Assembly: GCA_914767885.1 (NCBI GenBank)
Contig: CAJZBQ010000009.1
Location: 62,001-126,000, forward strand
Direction: 5' to 3'
DNA: 64,000 nt
Source of the DNA: Blepharisma stoltei
Lineage: Eukaryota; Ciliophora; Heterotrichea; Heterotrichida; Blepharismidae
Every line of letters starts with the position of its first letter. The first letter of the stretch is position 1. This document shows, one piece after another, positions 11,963 to 23,512 of the stretch. Both the position numbers and the translations under genes were made by a program. The notes beneath the pieces are model-generated. The model saw only the letters and a list, made by a program, of their open reading frames with translations, was not told the origin of the DNA and did no database searches.

Positions 11963-14900
11963 ATGAGTTACCCAGGCGTGCCCACAATGCGGCTTTATAT
12001 AACTTCAAAGCATTTCATTCTCCAATGCCCAGACACGGGAGTATCAGCTCAGCTTTTAATGGAACGAAACACAGGAAGATGCGTTTGCACGTCTGGCTTC
12101 AGTCCATTAGAACAAGGAATTAGCAAGGATGATATACAGTATTTAGAAATCTTTTCCATTCTTGGGATAATTCCGATTGGTTCGGTTCTATTTGTAGGTG
12201 TTATTACGGAAGCCGATGTTATAGGGACAATCAATGGGTTTAATATCTATGAAGTCAAAGGAATTGAGATGCTTGAATTTGAATCTAAAAATTGGGAAAC
12301 TGAGGACATAACTTACCAGAAACAGAGCATCATGAAATTATTGACATCAGGTTTTTTCTTTTCCTATTATTATGATCTAACCAACTCGATACAAAATTCT
12401 ACGGAGGAAGGAACTTTGCATGATAGAGCGGAAAAAAGATATTACTGAAATTTCGAACTATATAAAGATTTGCTTCTGCAAGGAATACACACGCAGTGGC
12501 TTATTCCTATAATTCAAGGATATGTCGGCATCAGAAATGTTAATCAAGGCATAAACACTTTTATTCTGACCCTTATATCTAGAAGAAGCTGTGTGGTCAA
12601 GCATAAATCCTCACCCCACCCCCTCAATATAAACTACCTAGTCTTGATAATAAAAAATATAAGAGATATATTGCAGTATTTTCACTTCTATGCTATTAAA
12701 ATGCGATTTATATCATGTTTACAAATATATTTAATACTTTATTTTACTATATACAAAATTTTTAAATTGGCTAGCAAATTTAGCTCTTATTTTTGTATTA
12801 AATTTAAATAAGATATATCATGTTATTGCAAAATAAGTTATTTAAGTGTATTAAATCTGTTAAAAAATTTAATTTAGTGAAAAAGATGCTGGATATATTA
12901 TGTGCCTATCATGCATAATTATGCTTGAATTTATTTGTGTCTGTCCATTTTTAAAGTAGAATTCAATTAGATTCATGCTTAAAATGCTATAATTAAGCGA
13001 TATCAAGAGTATTTCTCTATTAATTCTTTCATTTATTAGTCTAAAATTTTGCTTATAGTAGGAATATGAAATAAAGTATTAAATATATGTGTAAGCATTC
13101 TATAAATCTCGTTTTAATAGTATAAGAGTGAAAATACTGTAATATCTCTTATATCTCTTATTAAAATAGCTTTATACAGAGGGAGGAGGTGGGATTATGC
13201 TTGACCAGCTGTGAAAGGACAGGAACTCGCTATAATTGCAGAGGAGTAGATGATGACGGAAATGTTGCAAATTTTGTAGAAACTGAGCAGATTTTACAGA
13301 TTAATGACGCCTTATTTTCTTATGTTCAAATTAGAGGCTCAGTTCCATTGTTTTGGGAGCAAACTGGGGTTACTGCTCAGCTAGCCTTGACAAGGTCTAG
13401 TGAAATGAGCATGCATGCTTTTAGAAAACATGTGGACAATATGGTTGAAACCTATAAGCACGTTATGATGGTCAATTTACTGTGCCAGACAAAATCACAC
13501 GAGTGACTTTTAATTAACGAATGGGAAAATATTTTTAACAGAATATACCCAGAATACACACAGAAAATTGGGTATCAATATTTCGATTTTCATTCGAATT
13601 GCAGAGGACAAAGATATAACAAATTAAATTTACTATTGCAAAATAACTATCATGGAATTTTATTACATAAGCTTATTATAGTTTTTATAAAAAATAGGGT
13701 AATAAGCACCATTTACATATAAAAATTTCTTTAAAAAAACATAGTGGACAGCTTAAGCGATTTTATAAATTATCACCTTTATTATTGCAAAATCGGTGAC
13801 AAAGTAGAAGTCAGGCAAAAAGGAGTAATGAGAAGCAACTGTCTAGACTGCTTAGACAGAACTAACGTCGTACAAAGTTATATTGCTTGGGAGCTCATCA
13901 GGATTCAGCTTAGAGTTGCTGGCTATGATTTTAATTTGCGCTTAGATGATGGCGCTAATAACTTTGTAAAGTCATTCAAACACTTATGGGCCGACAATGG
14001 AGATATACTAAGCATGCAATATACTGGAACAGGCTCCACCATCTCTAGTGTAACTAGAGAAGGAAAACAAGGAATCAAAGGCCTTATCTCTTCAGGCATA
14101 AAATCCATCGGCCGCTTTTATAATGCCAACGTACAAGATGCTGTGCGGCAGCAAAGTATAGACGCTGTCTTAAGAAGAAGAGGCACTCAAGGCCTGATGA
14201 ATAAAGTAGAACAAGAAATCTTTTTCAGAGAAAATGAATACTGTCAGTTCAAAAAGCTCAGATTTCGCTGTGTTACCTGAAATCTTGCTGGTCGAAAACT
14301 CCCCACAAATACGAATTTATTAAGGCTGTTTAACGATGGGAATTATCCTGACATAATTGCTGTTGCTTTTCAAGAAATCGTAAAACTAAATGCCAGAAAT
14401 GTCGTCCAAGAAAGCTCAAATCAAGCTACAATTGCATCTTTAAAAGAGCTTATTGAAAATAATCTAGAACATGTCGGCGAAAAATACTCTTTTATTAGAT
14501 GTGACGACTTAGTGGGAATTGCCTTGTATATTTATGCATTAGATTCCATAAAAAACGCCATATTACATGTTGATTCTGATACTGTAAAAGTTGGCTTTAA
14601 AGGGAAAATGGGGAATAAAGGAGCCGTTTTAGTCAGATTTAATATATATGATACATCGTTTTGCTTTTTAGGCTGTCATTTAGCTAGTGGTTCTGATCAA
14701 AATGAAGCAAGGAAATCACAGCTAATTGATATTCATGCCCGTGGGTTTCAAAAAGATAAAGCTGGAAAACCCAAACTGTATACTGTATCCGGCCATGATA
14801 TAAAGATCATTTGTGGAGATCTTAATTTCCGTATCGCACTAGGGAATTATCAAGTCCGGTCTCTTGTTCAAGCTGGAAGTTTTGATGAGCTTTTCCAAGC

Positions 14901-15388
14901 TGAACAGCTCACTCATGCATTAAGATATGGAGAATTATCAAGTTATAAAGAATCTCCTATTACTTTTAAGCCAACTTATAAGTTTGATGTAGGAACTGAT
15001 ATTTATGATACGTCTAAAAAGCAGAGGTCACCAGCTTGGTGTGACAGAATTTTGTACTCTGGAGAAAATATCGAGCCAGTAAGCTATACCTTGGTATCAT
15101 TAAAAAAAATTTTTTTTATTACAAATACTTTAATAAGAAAATTTAAAATCATCATTTTTTTTAGGAATTAGAATTTACCTATATACCTCAATAGATGTTA
15201 AATACTCTGACCATCGGCCAGTTGTGCATGAATTTTTAATTCAAGTCAAGCAAGTAGATAAGCTCAGACGAAAAGAAATTGCTGATCAGCTATACGGCCA
15301 ACTTGACGAAAAGCAATCCATCCAGCCAGACTTGGCAGCTATAAATGCAGTCCCTGAGATTGAAGAAGTTGATTTGTTGAGTATTTAA
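11963..15388 (+). CDS. synaptojanin-like phosphoinositide phosphatase (SAC + inositol 5-phosphatase)
   Basis: 866 residues after removing three insertions (620, 108 and 97 bp); the remaining length is a multiple of three. The SAC domain fills about residues 1-480, with TLISRRSCERTGTRYNCRG, VDDDGNVANFVETEQ and the catalytic CX5R loop in SNCLDCLDRTNVVQS. The 5-phosphatase domain (about 535-800) has TWNLAGR, AFQEIVKLNA, KGKMGNKGAV, GCHLASG, CGDLNFRI, SPAWCDRILY and KYSDHRPV. Known role of the class: removal of phosphates from PI(4,5)P2 and related lipids during endocytosis. Intact catalytic residues and conserved sequence on both sides of every insertion argue that the insertions are removed before expression. 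Other frames running into the insertions are not coding. Confidence 0.9.
12594..13213. mobile_element. 620-bp IES without TA junction in the SAC domain
   Basis: Flanked by the 7-bp direct repeat AGCTGTG (12587-12593 and 13207-13213). Inside are terminal inverted repeats beginning GGTCAAGCATAA and continuing into a C-rich tract. Removal of one repeat plus the insert restores the conserved LISRRSCERTGTRY stretch. A TA-to-TA join can be found but replaces the conserved SRRS residues. Confidence 0.8.
13636..13743. mobile_element. 108-bp TA-bounded IES
   Basis: AT-rich, with stops in the coding frame. TA at 13634-13635 and 13742-13743. Removal gives RYNKLNLLVDSLSDF, the expected spacing in SAC domains. 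Two other left TAs (13625, 13631) also keep frame, so the left end is uncertain by 9 bp. Confidence 0.65.
15092..15188. mobile_element. 97-bp IES with TATACCT repeat
   Basis: The direct repeat TATACCT (15085-15091 and 15182-15188) includes TA. Removal joins VSYT to SIDVKYSDHRP, a conserved 5-phosphatase motif. Confidence 0.8.
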
Positions 15389-15530
15389 TTTTAGAGATTT
15401 AGCTTAACTTTCATTTTGCTTATAAAACCTTCTAGACTTATTAAGAGTTAAATTTTAGCATTTTCTGTCACATTAAATTATCAGTGTTTAAAATTAATAT
15501 GGAAACTTCATTCTGAGAGAACTTAATAAT

Positions 15531-17367
15531 ATGGATAATAGCACACGCCAACTATATACAAAAGTTTTAAACACTGTTGACCGTTTTAAACAAAATGTTG
15601 ACGCAATCTTTACAGCAAAAATGAATTGCGACAGCGAGCTCCTGCCTTCCTTACTTGCAAGGAACCGAGGGGTTTTAGTAGACTTAAAAAAAGCTGAAAG
15701 GAACCTAAAAATTTCAATTGAGTTCCAAAAAAGCCAAAAATTGCAGTTAATCATTTACTCACTCCCCCCCCCTCCGTGAGTGAACAAAACAATTTTGTTC
15801 ACTCACGGAGGGGGTTAATTGTTTTTTTTAAAAAAATTTATATATAAATTTTATAAAAAATATTTTTTTTTCGAAAATTAAAAAAAATCCTAATTCGCAA
15901 AAATTGGAAAGCAAATATTAATTTAATTATATAAAATTTATGTTTTAAAAAAGCAATTTGTTTAAAATTAAATAGAATTAGCTCTAGATTTCATTATACT
16001 AATTATCATTTATATATCAAAATTTTTTTCCATAAAAAATGTTTTCTATTAAAAAAAATTTTTGTTCACTCACAGAGGGTGGGTTTTGGGCAAAAAATAG
16101 GGATTTTTCTAATGGTTTTGTTCACTCACGGAGGGGGGGGGGAGTCAGTATTTAGTGGTCGTCTTCTGTCATAAAATGAATAACCCTAAAACCTGCCCTT
16201 TATGATTTTTGGGATATTCTTATATCAGCATTCTCATCTAGCGGAGGCAATCCGAAACTTTTACGCCCAACAAGTCGGCAGAAAACCTCAGGTGCCACAT
16301 TCTCTCGCAATAGACTTGACTCCTGCATATATTCCGCTTAAGAGTAGCCTTCCCTAGTGTGTCAAGTGGTGAACTCGCATTTTTTTGGCCAGAATGCATT
16401 TAGCATATGCAATAAGTCTGCTTGGCATTGCAAATAAGTATACCAGATAAATTCAATCTCATCATAAAAGAAGCCGATTAAGAAAGGTCTTGGCAAGAAT
16501 ACTTCTGTAAATAGCCATTTTATTATTATAATGGAGCCAAAATCAGTCTGAAAAGGAGCTGACCAACTCGATGATGGATCAGCTTCATGCACTGGAGTAC
16601 GAAAAAAAAGCACTCGAAAACGAAATCAAATTTTGTAAAGAAAAAGAAGACCAAGAGCTGAGGGAACTCGGGTATGACGTAAATGGAGATTGAGAAGAAA
16701 TTGTTGAAAAGCTGTGGAAGGAACATGAAGAAAGTGCAAGAATGGCGGCAACAGAAGAAAGAGGCCTAGTTTGTGAAGGCTATCGTTATAGTTATATTAC
16801 TTACAGAGAAGTTCGCTGTTATTCTCAAGGACTACCTCCACTGTAACGCATCCTTTATCTGCTCTTCAGCGTACATAACCTTTTAAAGGATGTTTCTATA
16901 CAAAAGGGCCTGAAATTGCTCTCCTGGTAGTTGGATGACTTTTGTCACCGTGCCGTATATCAAAAACGGGAAAATTCAAAATTTCGAATTTCAAGTCTAC
17001 TTTCGGCTAATATTGAAATCTGAATATTAGGATTTTATTTCTGGCTCCCTCATGAGAAACAGTTTCGATTTTCAATAGAATATATAGCTGACTCAGCTGG
17101 AAAATCCATTTCCGACTCTAGTCTACAATTCCCTCTAAAGCAAAAACATGAATAAGTATAAAACTTGCGGTCAGCTAGCTGGTTCGGCAATTTATTTGAA
17201 TGTATATAATTTGTGAAAGTAAAAGCTTGGATAAAGAAGCTGACGAATTTGAAAATGCTGATGAAGCTACTGTTTCAAGCACTGTTCCGAATTTAGAATC
17301 AGTGCTTGATTCTATTTTAAACGATGAGGAAACAGAAAATGATGGAGAGGACTCAGACCTAGATTAA
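15531..17367 (+). CDS. coiled-coil protein, weakly THOC5-like, three segments
   Basis: 197 residues built from 15531-15739, 16543-16777 and 17218-17367. Two insertions flanked by direct repeats (AGCCAAAA; TTTGTGAA) separate the segments, and both repeats lie in the same phase on either side. The product is mainly helical: a conserved-looking LEYEKKALENEIKFCKEKE stretch resembles the LLYEKNHLxREI region of THO complex subunit 5, then an acidic tail ends in EDSDLD. One Trp is TGA. The THOC5 similarity is weak and the protein is far shorter than THOC5, so treat the name as a guess. Confidence 0.6.
15740..16542. mobile_element. nested insertion: retroposon carrying a C/G-tract MITE
   Basis: 803 bp flanked by AGCCAAAA (15732-15739 and 16535-16542). 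The right part reads like the minus-strand start of the retroposon family (AGCCATTTTATTATTATAA). Within it, 15764-16148 is a MITE with ends CTCCCCCCCCCCTCCGTGAG and its complement. No usable TA lies at the right border without leaving a TAA codon. Confidence 0.65.
16778..17217 (-). mobile_element. retroposon in the coiled-coil gene
   Basis: 440 bp flanked by TTTGTGAA (16770-16777 and 17210-17217). The right end, complemented, reads TATATACATTCAAATAAATT, a diverged form of the family 5' end. Removal joins EERGLVCE to SKSLDKEADE in frame. Confidence 0.7.
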
Positions 17368-18277
17368 TTTATTAGTTCCTTGCATATAACTTAAACTATA
17401 GTTTTAATTGTACTTGAATTATTTAAGGTCTATAATCTAATATTTAGGAAAATCAAAAAAAAAAGCTAACCTGAATATTTTTTTGAGCACTTATAAAACA
17501 ATAAAAATAAAAAATTTGTAGATTTCTAGATCGACCTCCTTGTAATTTACCCCAAAATAATAATTAAAAAAATTATAAATTTATATCATTTCCAGATATT
17601 TGATGAATTAGTATTTTGGGTTAATCATGAAAAGAATTAGTAGTTTAGTCATGGGTATTGAAATCTTAGAAAATCATTAAAATCAATAACTAAGTTAAGT
17701 GCCAATCCCCAAAAAAAAATTAAATCTTGTGAATTATCTTGTTTATCAAAAGTTAAAAAAAATGAAATGATATTAAATTACTAATAAATTCCAAAGTTGA
17801 GCAGATAATTCTTTTAATTAAATATTAAAAAGATCATTTAATTTAGGTGATTGCGATAATAAAATGCAAATTTTTTTAAAATGTCATAAGAAATTAATTC
17901 AAAATAAATAAATTATTATCAAAGAGCAATTCATTGTTTATTTCAGATTAAAATGTAGATTTTATAGATTACTTATAAATTATTGGTTTTTATTAAAATT
18001 TGGAATATAATAAACTTTAGAGCTTGAATTACGCTTGATTGGTTCGCTCATATAAGCTGAAAAAATTGTATCATAATGGGATTTCCCTATGAAAACCAGT
18101 TTAAAACTATTGACATATGCTGATCATTATAATCCAGGATTGCATTTATCTTGCTCTAGGTATAGTATTAATATTTCTCATCAAATTGGTATTTAATTAA
18201 TATTTTGTAACGGATGCTATTACTTACTTTATAAATTGGCAGTCCTTATTTACTGAATTTTGAAATTAAGTTTATAA
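17368..18277. other. 910-bp AT-rich intergenic region
   Basis: I see no coding frame, repeat pair or structured RNA. It consists mainly of A/T runs between the coiled-coil gene and the LRR gene. Confidence 0.6.
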
Positions 18278-19426
18278 ATGGGTTGTTGCCAGCAGCATAA
18301 ATCAAGAATAAGCATAATCAAGCCAAATGGTTCAATTTATTCATCATCAACAATTGATGTGAATAAGTTTTTGGAGTCATTTCAAAAGCCAAGTCATAAT
18401 CTTTTACTATCTTATTACGCAAGCAATTCAAAAATGTCCTCAGCCTTTAAGTCGTTTTTTGAAGTAATTTTTGCTCATGATGAAGATCAAATCACTGAAA
18501 TTGATTTGAATTTCGTACCATTTGGGTCAGATGGTATTTATCATTTCCAAATGATGTCACAGTATTTTTCTTGTATAAAAATCCTCAAATTAAGCAATAT
18601 AGAGATACTCAATGTACATATAAAGAGATTATCTCACTCTATTGAACAAATGAGTGACCTCGAAGTATTAGAAATCGAGGGAAACAAAATCACCGCAGAA
18701 GGAATTCAACATCTCACACCTTTTAAATATTTAAATAAACTCAAAGAGTTATATGTGGGGAGAAATGATATAGGAGCTGTAGGAATGAGGCATTTGTGTA
18801 GCAACTTACAGAACAGTGAAAATTTGGAAATATTGAGTTTAAAGGGAAATATTATTGAAGATGACGGGATTGTGAATTTAAGCAAAATCGTGCAGCGCTT
18901 TCCGAAATTGAGGGTTCTGAATGTTTGTGAAAATTCTATTACTGACATCGGTGCCAAAATTATTGCTAACTTCCCCCCCTCCGTAACGAACAAAAAAATT
19001 TTGTTCGCTCAATGAAGGGAGTTTAATTTTTTGTTTAAAATTTTATAGTAAAATTTTTTTTCAAAAATTTAAAAAAATTCTAATTTGTAAAAATTGAGAA
19101 GTAAAAATTAATAATAATTTGCAAAATTTATGTTTTAAAATGCAAGCTATTTAAAATTAAGCAGAATTAGCTAGAGATTTCATTAAACTAATAATCACTT
19201 ATATAGCAATTTTTTTCATAAAAAAATTCTCTATTAAAATATTTTTGTTCGCTCACGGAGGATGGGTTTTTGGCCAAAAATAAGGATTTTTCCAATGGTT
19301 TTGTTCACTCACGGAGGGGCTAAGAATTTTTTAACTTTGGAATATCTCGATCTCTCCCGAAATAATCTAAATACACACAAATTTCAATTTCTTTTAGAAA
19401 GAAACAAACTACAATTCAAACTCTAG
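18278..19426 (+). CDS. leucine-rich-repeat protein with N-myristoylation-type start
   Basis: 264 residues after removing a 354-bp IES. The N-terminus MGCCQQHK is a classic myristoylation/palmitoylation signal. Residues 75-250 are ribonuclease-inhibitor-type repeats (for example LEVLEIEGNKITAEGIQHL, LEILSLKGNIIEDDGI and LRVLNVCENSITDIGAKI), and the last repeat, LTLEYLDLSRNNL, lies beyond the insertion. Membrane-tethered scaffold is the likely role; no partner can be inferred. The repeats continue regularly across the repaired junction, which supports the join. Confidence 0.82.
18969..19322. mobile_element. TA-bounded C/G-tract MITE IES
   Basis: TA at 18967-18968 and 19321-19322. The ends read TTCCCCCCTCCGTAACGAAC and the complement of GTTCACTCACGGAGGGGC. 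The interior is AT-rich. Removal restores GAKIIAKNFLTLEYLDL. Confidence 0.85.
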
Positions 19427-19492
19427 TTTAGAATATCAAAAGCACATAATTAAATTAACTGTATAGTGTGTATACATTTTAATTTATATATA

Positions 19493-19756
19493 ATGGAAGA
19501 CCGAGTTCACACTACTTTTACTCAAGCAGCTAATGCTTTAACTACGCTCTTTAAAGACTCCCAACATGCTTGCAATCGTGCATACAGCAAAGGAAGAGAA
19601 GACACAGCCCAAGAAATATTTAACATGTGCTTGGAGTTAAGATCTCAAGGACTGAAATATGTGAATCCTTCTCTGTTCTTGGAGCGCTTCCACAGCTATT
19701 CGCCCGATATGAAAATCACTGACATACCAGAATCCAGAAAGCGCTGTCGAAATTAA
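19493..19756 (+). CDS. HAPSTR1 (C16orf72)-like small protein
   Basis: 87 residues starting at the ATG at 19493. The core FTQAANALTTLFKDSQ, RAYSKGREDTAQEIF and NPSLFLERFHSY follows the human HAPSTR1 pattern (FQNSATAVTNLYKES, then a basic helix and a short F-containing end). HAPSTR1 is a stress-response partner of the E3 ligase HUWE1. The match was made from memory over about 60 residues, so it is moderate. No introns or insertions. Confidence 0.6.
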   Translation: MEDRVHTTFTQAANALTTLFKDSQHACNRAYSKGREDTAQEIFNMCLELRSQGLKYVNPSLFLERFHSYSPDMKITDIPESRKRCRN

Positions 19757-20004
19757 TTAAGATCTATATATAACTCATGCTTAAATTCTATTGAACGTGA
19801 TTAGATAAGGTTTAACACAATAATGTGCTTTATTCTTTTGAATTTACGGCTGTAATTTCATATAAGCTGCCACTAATTAATCTAAAAGAGGATACATTAA
19901 TAAAAATTTCTTGTTTAAACTACCACTACTTTAATTTTCTATTAACATCAAATTACATTAAAGACATGTCAGTATCAGAAATCTCATAATTGATTTACTA
20001 TACA

Positions 20005-21573
20005 ATGGATCGCATTTCATGCTCAGTCTGCATAGACGAAAGGTGTCAACAGAACAATTTCTTTATAGAAAACATATACATTCTCTCTGATGAGGCTTTC
20101 GCTCAAGTGATTACTAGCCACCAAGCTTCTCGATGTGAAAGCCATAGCTGCTGTTTTCTTGGTTTCCCACCCCCAACAAGCAAGCCATTTAAATACAATC
20201 GCCAACAGCTTGTTGGCATTTGCAAATTTATGGGGATAAAGGAAGATGATGCTACTTTCATTACCAACCAAATTTTTACATCCTTATCTAATCTCATCAT
20301 GTCAAAAACTCGTATTCGTGAAGGACACAGCTATCAGATAATTCAAGCAATTACATTGATGTCTTCATCAATAGATGAAATAGTACTGGCAGCATTTAAA
20401 GTTAAAGGATATTATGGTGATCAGCATTTGATTGATTTTCATATCGCGTGTGAAGTGATTTCTCAAAAGAGACCAGTAATTGTCCTATTAGGTGGGGCTT
20501 CGGGAACTGGAAAAAGCACCCTATCATCTCTATTGGCAAGCAGATTAGGAATTTCAAGTCTTTTGTCGACTGATTCTATCAGACATATATTGAGGAATGT
20601 GCTGCCTAGGGACGAAAACCAAGTTTTATTCTGTTCGACTTATGAAGCAGGGAATTTTATAAATAATCAGGGCCTCAGTCCAAAAGAAGCCTGCGTTAAA
20701 GGCTATTTAGCACAATGTGAAAAGGTTTATGAATATCTCGAAAGAGTAATAGACAGCTACCACAAATGTGGGATCAGCATCGTTATAGAAGGAGTCCATC
20801 TCCATGTAGGTGTTATGAAAAAACTCATGCAAAAATACGACTCATGCATCCCTTTTACAATAATTATCAAGAACAAGCAGAAACACATGGAAAGATTCGC
20901 TGTCCGATGCAAATACATGACAATAGACCCAGTAACCAACAAATACATAGCAAGTTTCCCAAACATCAGAGAAATCCAGAAAAGATTCGTCACAAAATCG
21001 GACAAGCATCTAATTCCAAAGGTCGAAACTAGCAACCTTGACCGATCATTCGGTCTCTGCCACGCCACAATTATAAGGGTTCTTCGACAAGTTTATAAAG
21101 GACAAAGAATTTATGATGAAGCGACAGAACAGACTTCAATTGTCCACAATGAGTTTAATTATGTGTCAAAAGTCACCTGGAGCTCTAAGCTTGCACATGA
21201 GGTTATCAGGGCAAAAGTCAATAAAGGGGAGCTATTTAAAAGGTTTTTTGGGGAAAATGTGGTGATTGAAGAAGAAGATATAGAAATGCTAGATAATAAT
21301 AAATCTGAAGGCTCTAGCATGGAAGCTCCTGATATTGGGTCAATCACTTCTGGGATGGATATTGACGTGGCTCAGGCAAAAGGAAAGGACTCAAAAGAAT
21401 ATATCAAAGTTATTGAAGGTGAAGAGCTGTTAGAGGAACAAGCAAGAGATACTAGTGAAGCTTCAGACACGGATAGTAATAGATCGGTGGAAGGGGAAAA
21501 CATGCCAGTGGAAATGCTGTCAGCAACTCTTCCTTCCTCAGCAGTTAGCCATTCTAGACAAAAAAGTTATTAA
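20005..21573 (+). CDS. P-loop NTPase, 2-phosphoglycerate kinase / LPA1-like
   Basis: 522 residues from the ATG at 20005. The centre holds a Walker A motif (VIVLLGGASGTGKSTLSSLL, about residues 160-180) and a 2PGK-type sequence: GISSLLSTDSIRHILRNVL, STYEAGNFI, ACVKGYLAQCEKV and ISIVIEGVHLHVGVM. This order is that of the archaeal 2-phosphoglycerate kinase domain found in plant LPA1, where it is needed for normal phytic acid synthesis. The N-terminus is a helical/ATP-cone-like region, and the C-terminus is acidic and disordered. The stop lies 18 bp from the stop of the convergent gene. Confidence 0.8.
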   Translation: MDRISCSVCIDERCQQNNFFIENIYILSDEAFAQVITSHQASRCESHSCCFLGFPPPTSKPFKYNRQQLVGICKFMGIKEDDATFITNQIFTSLSNLIMSKTRIREGHSYQIIQAITLMSSSIDEIVLAAFKVKGYYGDQHLIDFHIACEVISQKRPVIVLLGGASGTGKSTLSSLLASRLGISSLLSTDSIRHILRNVLPRDENQVLFCSTYEAGNFINNQGLSPKEACVKGYLAQCEKVYEYLERVIDSYHKCGISIVIEGVHLHVGVMKKLMQKYDSCIPFTIIIKNKQKHMERFAVRCKYMTIDPVTNKYIASFPNIREIQKRFVTKSDKHLIPKVETSNLDRSFGLCHATIIRVLRQVYKGQRIYDEATEQTSIVHNEFNYVSKVTWSSKLAHEVIRAKVNKGELFKRFFGENVVIEEEDIEMLDNNKSEGSSMEAPDIGSITSGMDIDVAQAKGKDSKEYIKVIEGEELLEEQARDTSEASDTDSNRSVEGENMPVEMLSATLPSSAVSHSRQKSY

Positions 21574-21591
21574 TTATGAAACTATAATTAT

Positions 21592-22998
21592 TTATTTGAA
21601 GTTTCCTTTTCTTATCATTTCATTAAATGACGCTCCAAGAGTCGCTATATCAATTTGCAGCCTATTGATCTCGTTTCGAAGCTCTTCATTTTCTTTTTCT
21701 GAGTTCTCAAGCTCCAAAAATACGCCATCGATTTCTAAAATTCTGTCCCTGTAAGCTTTGTTTTCCATTTCAAGCTCTCCTACGCGCTGGGCTAGAGCTT
21801 CCACAAGCTTTTTTTCTTGATGTGTGGGGGTTTGTGGAATTATTTTGGTAGTAACTTTTTGAGAGTCTTGAAGAGACCGGAATTCATTTGTTAGCTTTTC
21901 TTTTTCCATTTTACACTGCTCTAAAGCTGTTTTTTCTCTGGCGAGCTCGGATTTTAGGTCTTTTAAGTCGTGCATGCTGCGTTTTTGGATTATTTGTTTT
22001 TCAGTTTTGGCGTCTTCTAGATCAGAATATGCTTTTTTGAGAGTTTCTTCAGCTTTTTTTATTTGAGATTCAAGCTCTCTGTTTCGGGTGTAAACTGTGT
22101 TGAGCTCTTGGAGCGTTTCTTTTGCTGAAGACTTGAGATTTCTGTGCTCTATCGTCAATAAATTTTCATTTCCTTTGGACTCTGCTAAAGCTTTTTGAAG
22201 CTCTTCATTTTCATTTTGTAAGGTTTTTATTTTTTCTTCTAAATTCTCCCCATGCTTCTTTTTCTCTTCTTTAATCTCATTTTCCAGTACAGATACTTTT
22301 TGTCTGTAATTTTCTATTTCAGATTCCAAATCTTTTCTGGAACACTCTACAGCATATTTTTCCTTTAAAGCAACTCTGGCTTCATTTACTTCTTCTTCTT
22401 TTTCTGCCAGCTCAAAAATGAGCCTTTCTTTTTGAGATTGGAGCTCCTTTACTTGACTTTCCAGAGATTCATTTAATTTTGTAGCATTTAGAAGTGAATT
22501 TTCTAAAAGCTTGCATCTTTCATTGGCTAAATCCATACCTTCTATTAATTTTTTGTTGTTTTTTCCTAGCTTTTGGATTTCGTTGTGGTCAGCTAGATTT
22601 TTTATAAATTTTTCTTCAGGCTTATGTATTTCTCCTTTCGCCCAATGTGGTCATATATTTTGCACAATATCTAAAACTTGCTCTAATAAATGCTTTTCTT
22701 CTTCTATCATATCTTCTCTCCTTACTGAGGTTAATGATTGCAAAATAATTTCTCTTTTAAATTCTGGTATATTTCTCAATTTTTCTTCTAGTTCTTCACA
22801 AGTTTTTGTTTTTTCTTGAACACTGCTCCTAAGTTCATTAATTTCTGCTAATGGGTGAGATGAGTGCTTCAGCAGCTCTTCGTATTTATCTGCAATTGTT
22901 TTCAAACGATCATTCTCATGCTTCAGAGCTAATTTTTCGCTTTGAAACTGGCCAAACTCTGCCATTGTGAAGGTTATTGTATCCTCATCTTCTTCCAT
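21592..22998 (-). CDS. long coiled-coil protein
   Basis: 468 residues, one Trp encoded by TGA (QNIWPHW). From about residue 20 to the end it is heptad-rich coiled coil dominated by Glu, Lys and Leu (for example ELESQIKKAEETLKKAYSDL). No globular domain is visible. In a ciliate such proteins often belong to the basal body or cortex, but nothing here specifies that. Convergent with the LPA1-like gene. Confidence 0.8.
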
Positions 22999-23512
22999 TT
23001 GGAAATTAATAAAAATGGATAACTTTTTAAAATTAAATGATTTTTCTCTAAATTATATTAAATTCTCAAAATATTTATGTTTATAAGTTTGGAAATGATA
23101 TTGAGTAAAATTAACTTCAGAAAAGAATAAATTGCGTGAAAAATTCTATAATATTGCAAATCAAAAGCGATATCAAATTAAATTTACAATTAAATTAGTT
23201 TAAAAGATCTGCAAAACTAATAAAGGCACGGAATAAAAAGTTTTGAAGAAAAGATTAAGACAATCTGTGATATTTTTTAAATTTATTTTTATAAAATTCC
23301 TTACACCTATTTTGACTAAATAAGCCTCCAAGATCATCGATTACAAACAAAATTAAATGAATCGCATCAGAGTCCTCAGAAATAAATTTTCATATATAAA
23401 GATTCACATATTTATTGATTTCTCACAGCAATAATCATGAATAAAGATGTCGTTAAAATAAAATACTGGCCAAATTTTTTCAAATTTAATAGCTATTTAT
23501 ATTTTCTCAACA
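22999..23512. other. intergenic region, divergent promoters
   Basis: 514 bp between the divergent starts of the coiled-coil gene and sulfite oxidase. AT-rich; no repeat or extra gene recognised. An ATG at 23449 is in frame with the sulfite oxidase start but meets a TAA first. Confidence 0.5.

Noticed and set aside
12470..12811. Open frame running from the SAC domain into a 113-codon extension
   Set aside because: After RRSC it enters the 620-bp IES; the sequence is AT-rich and unlike any SAC protein.
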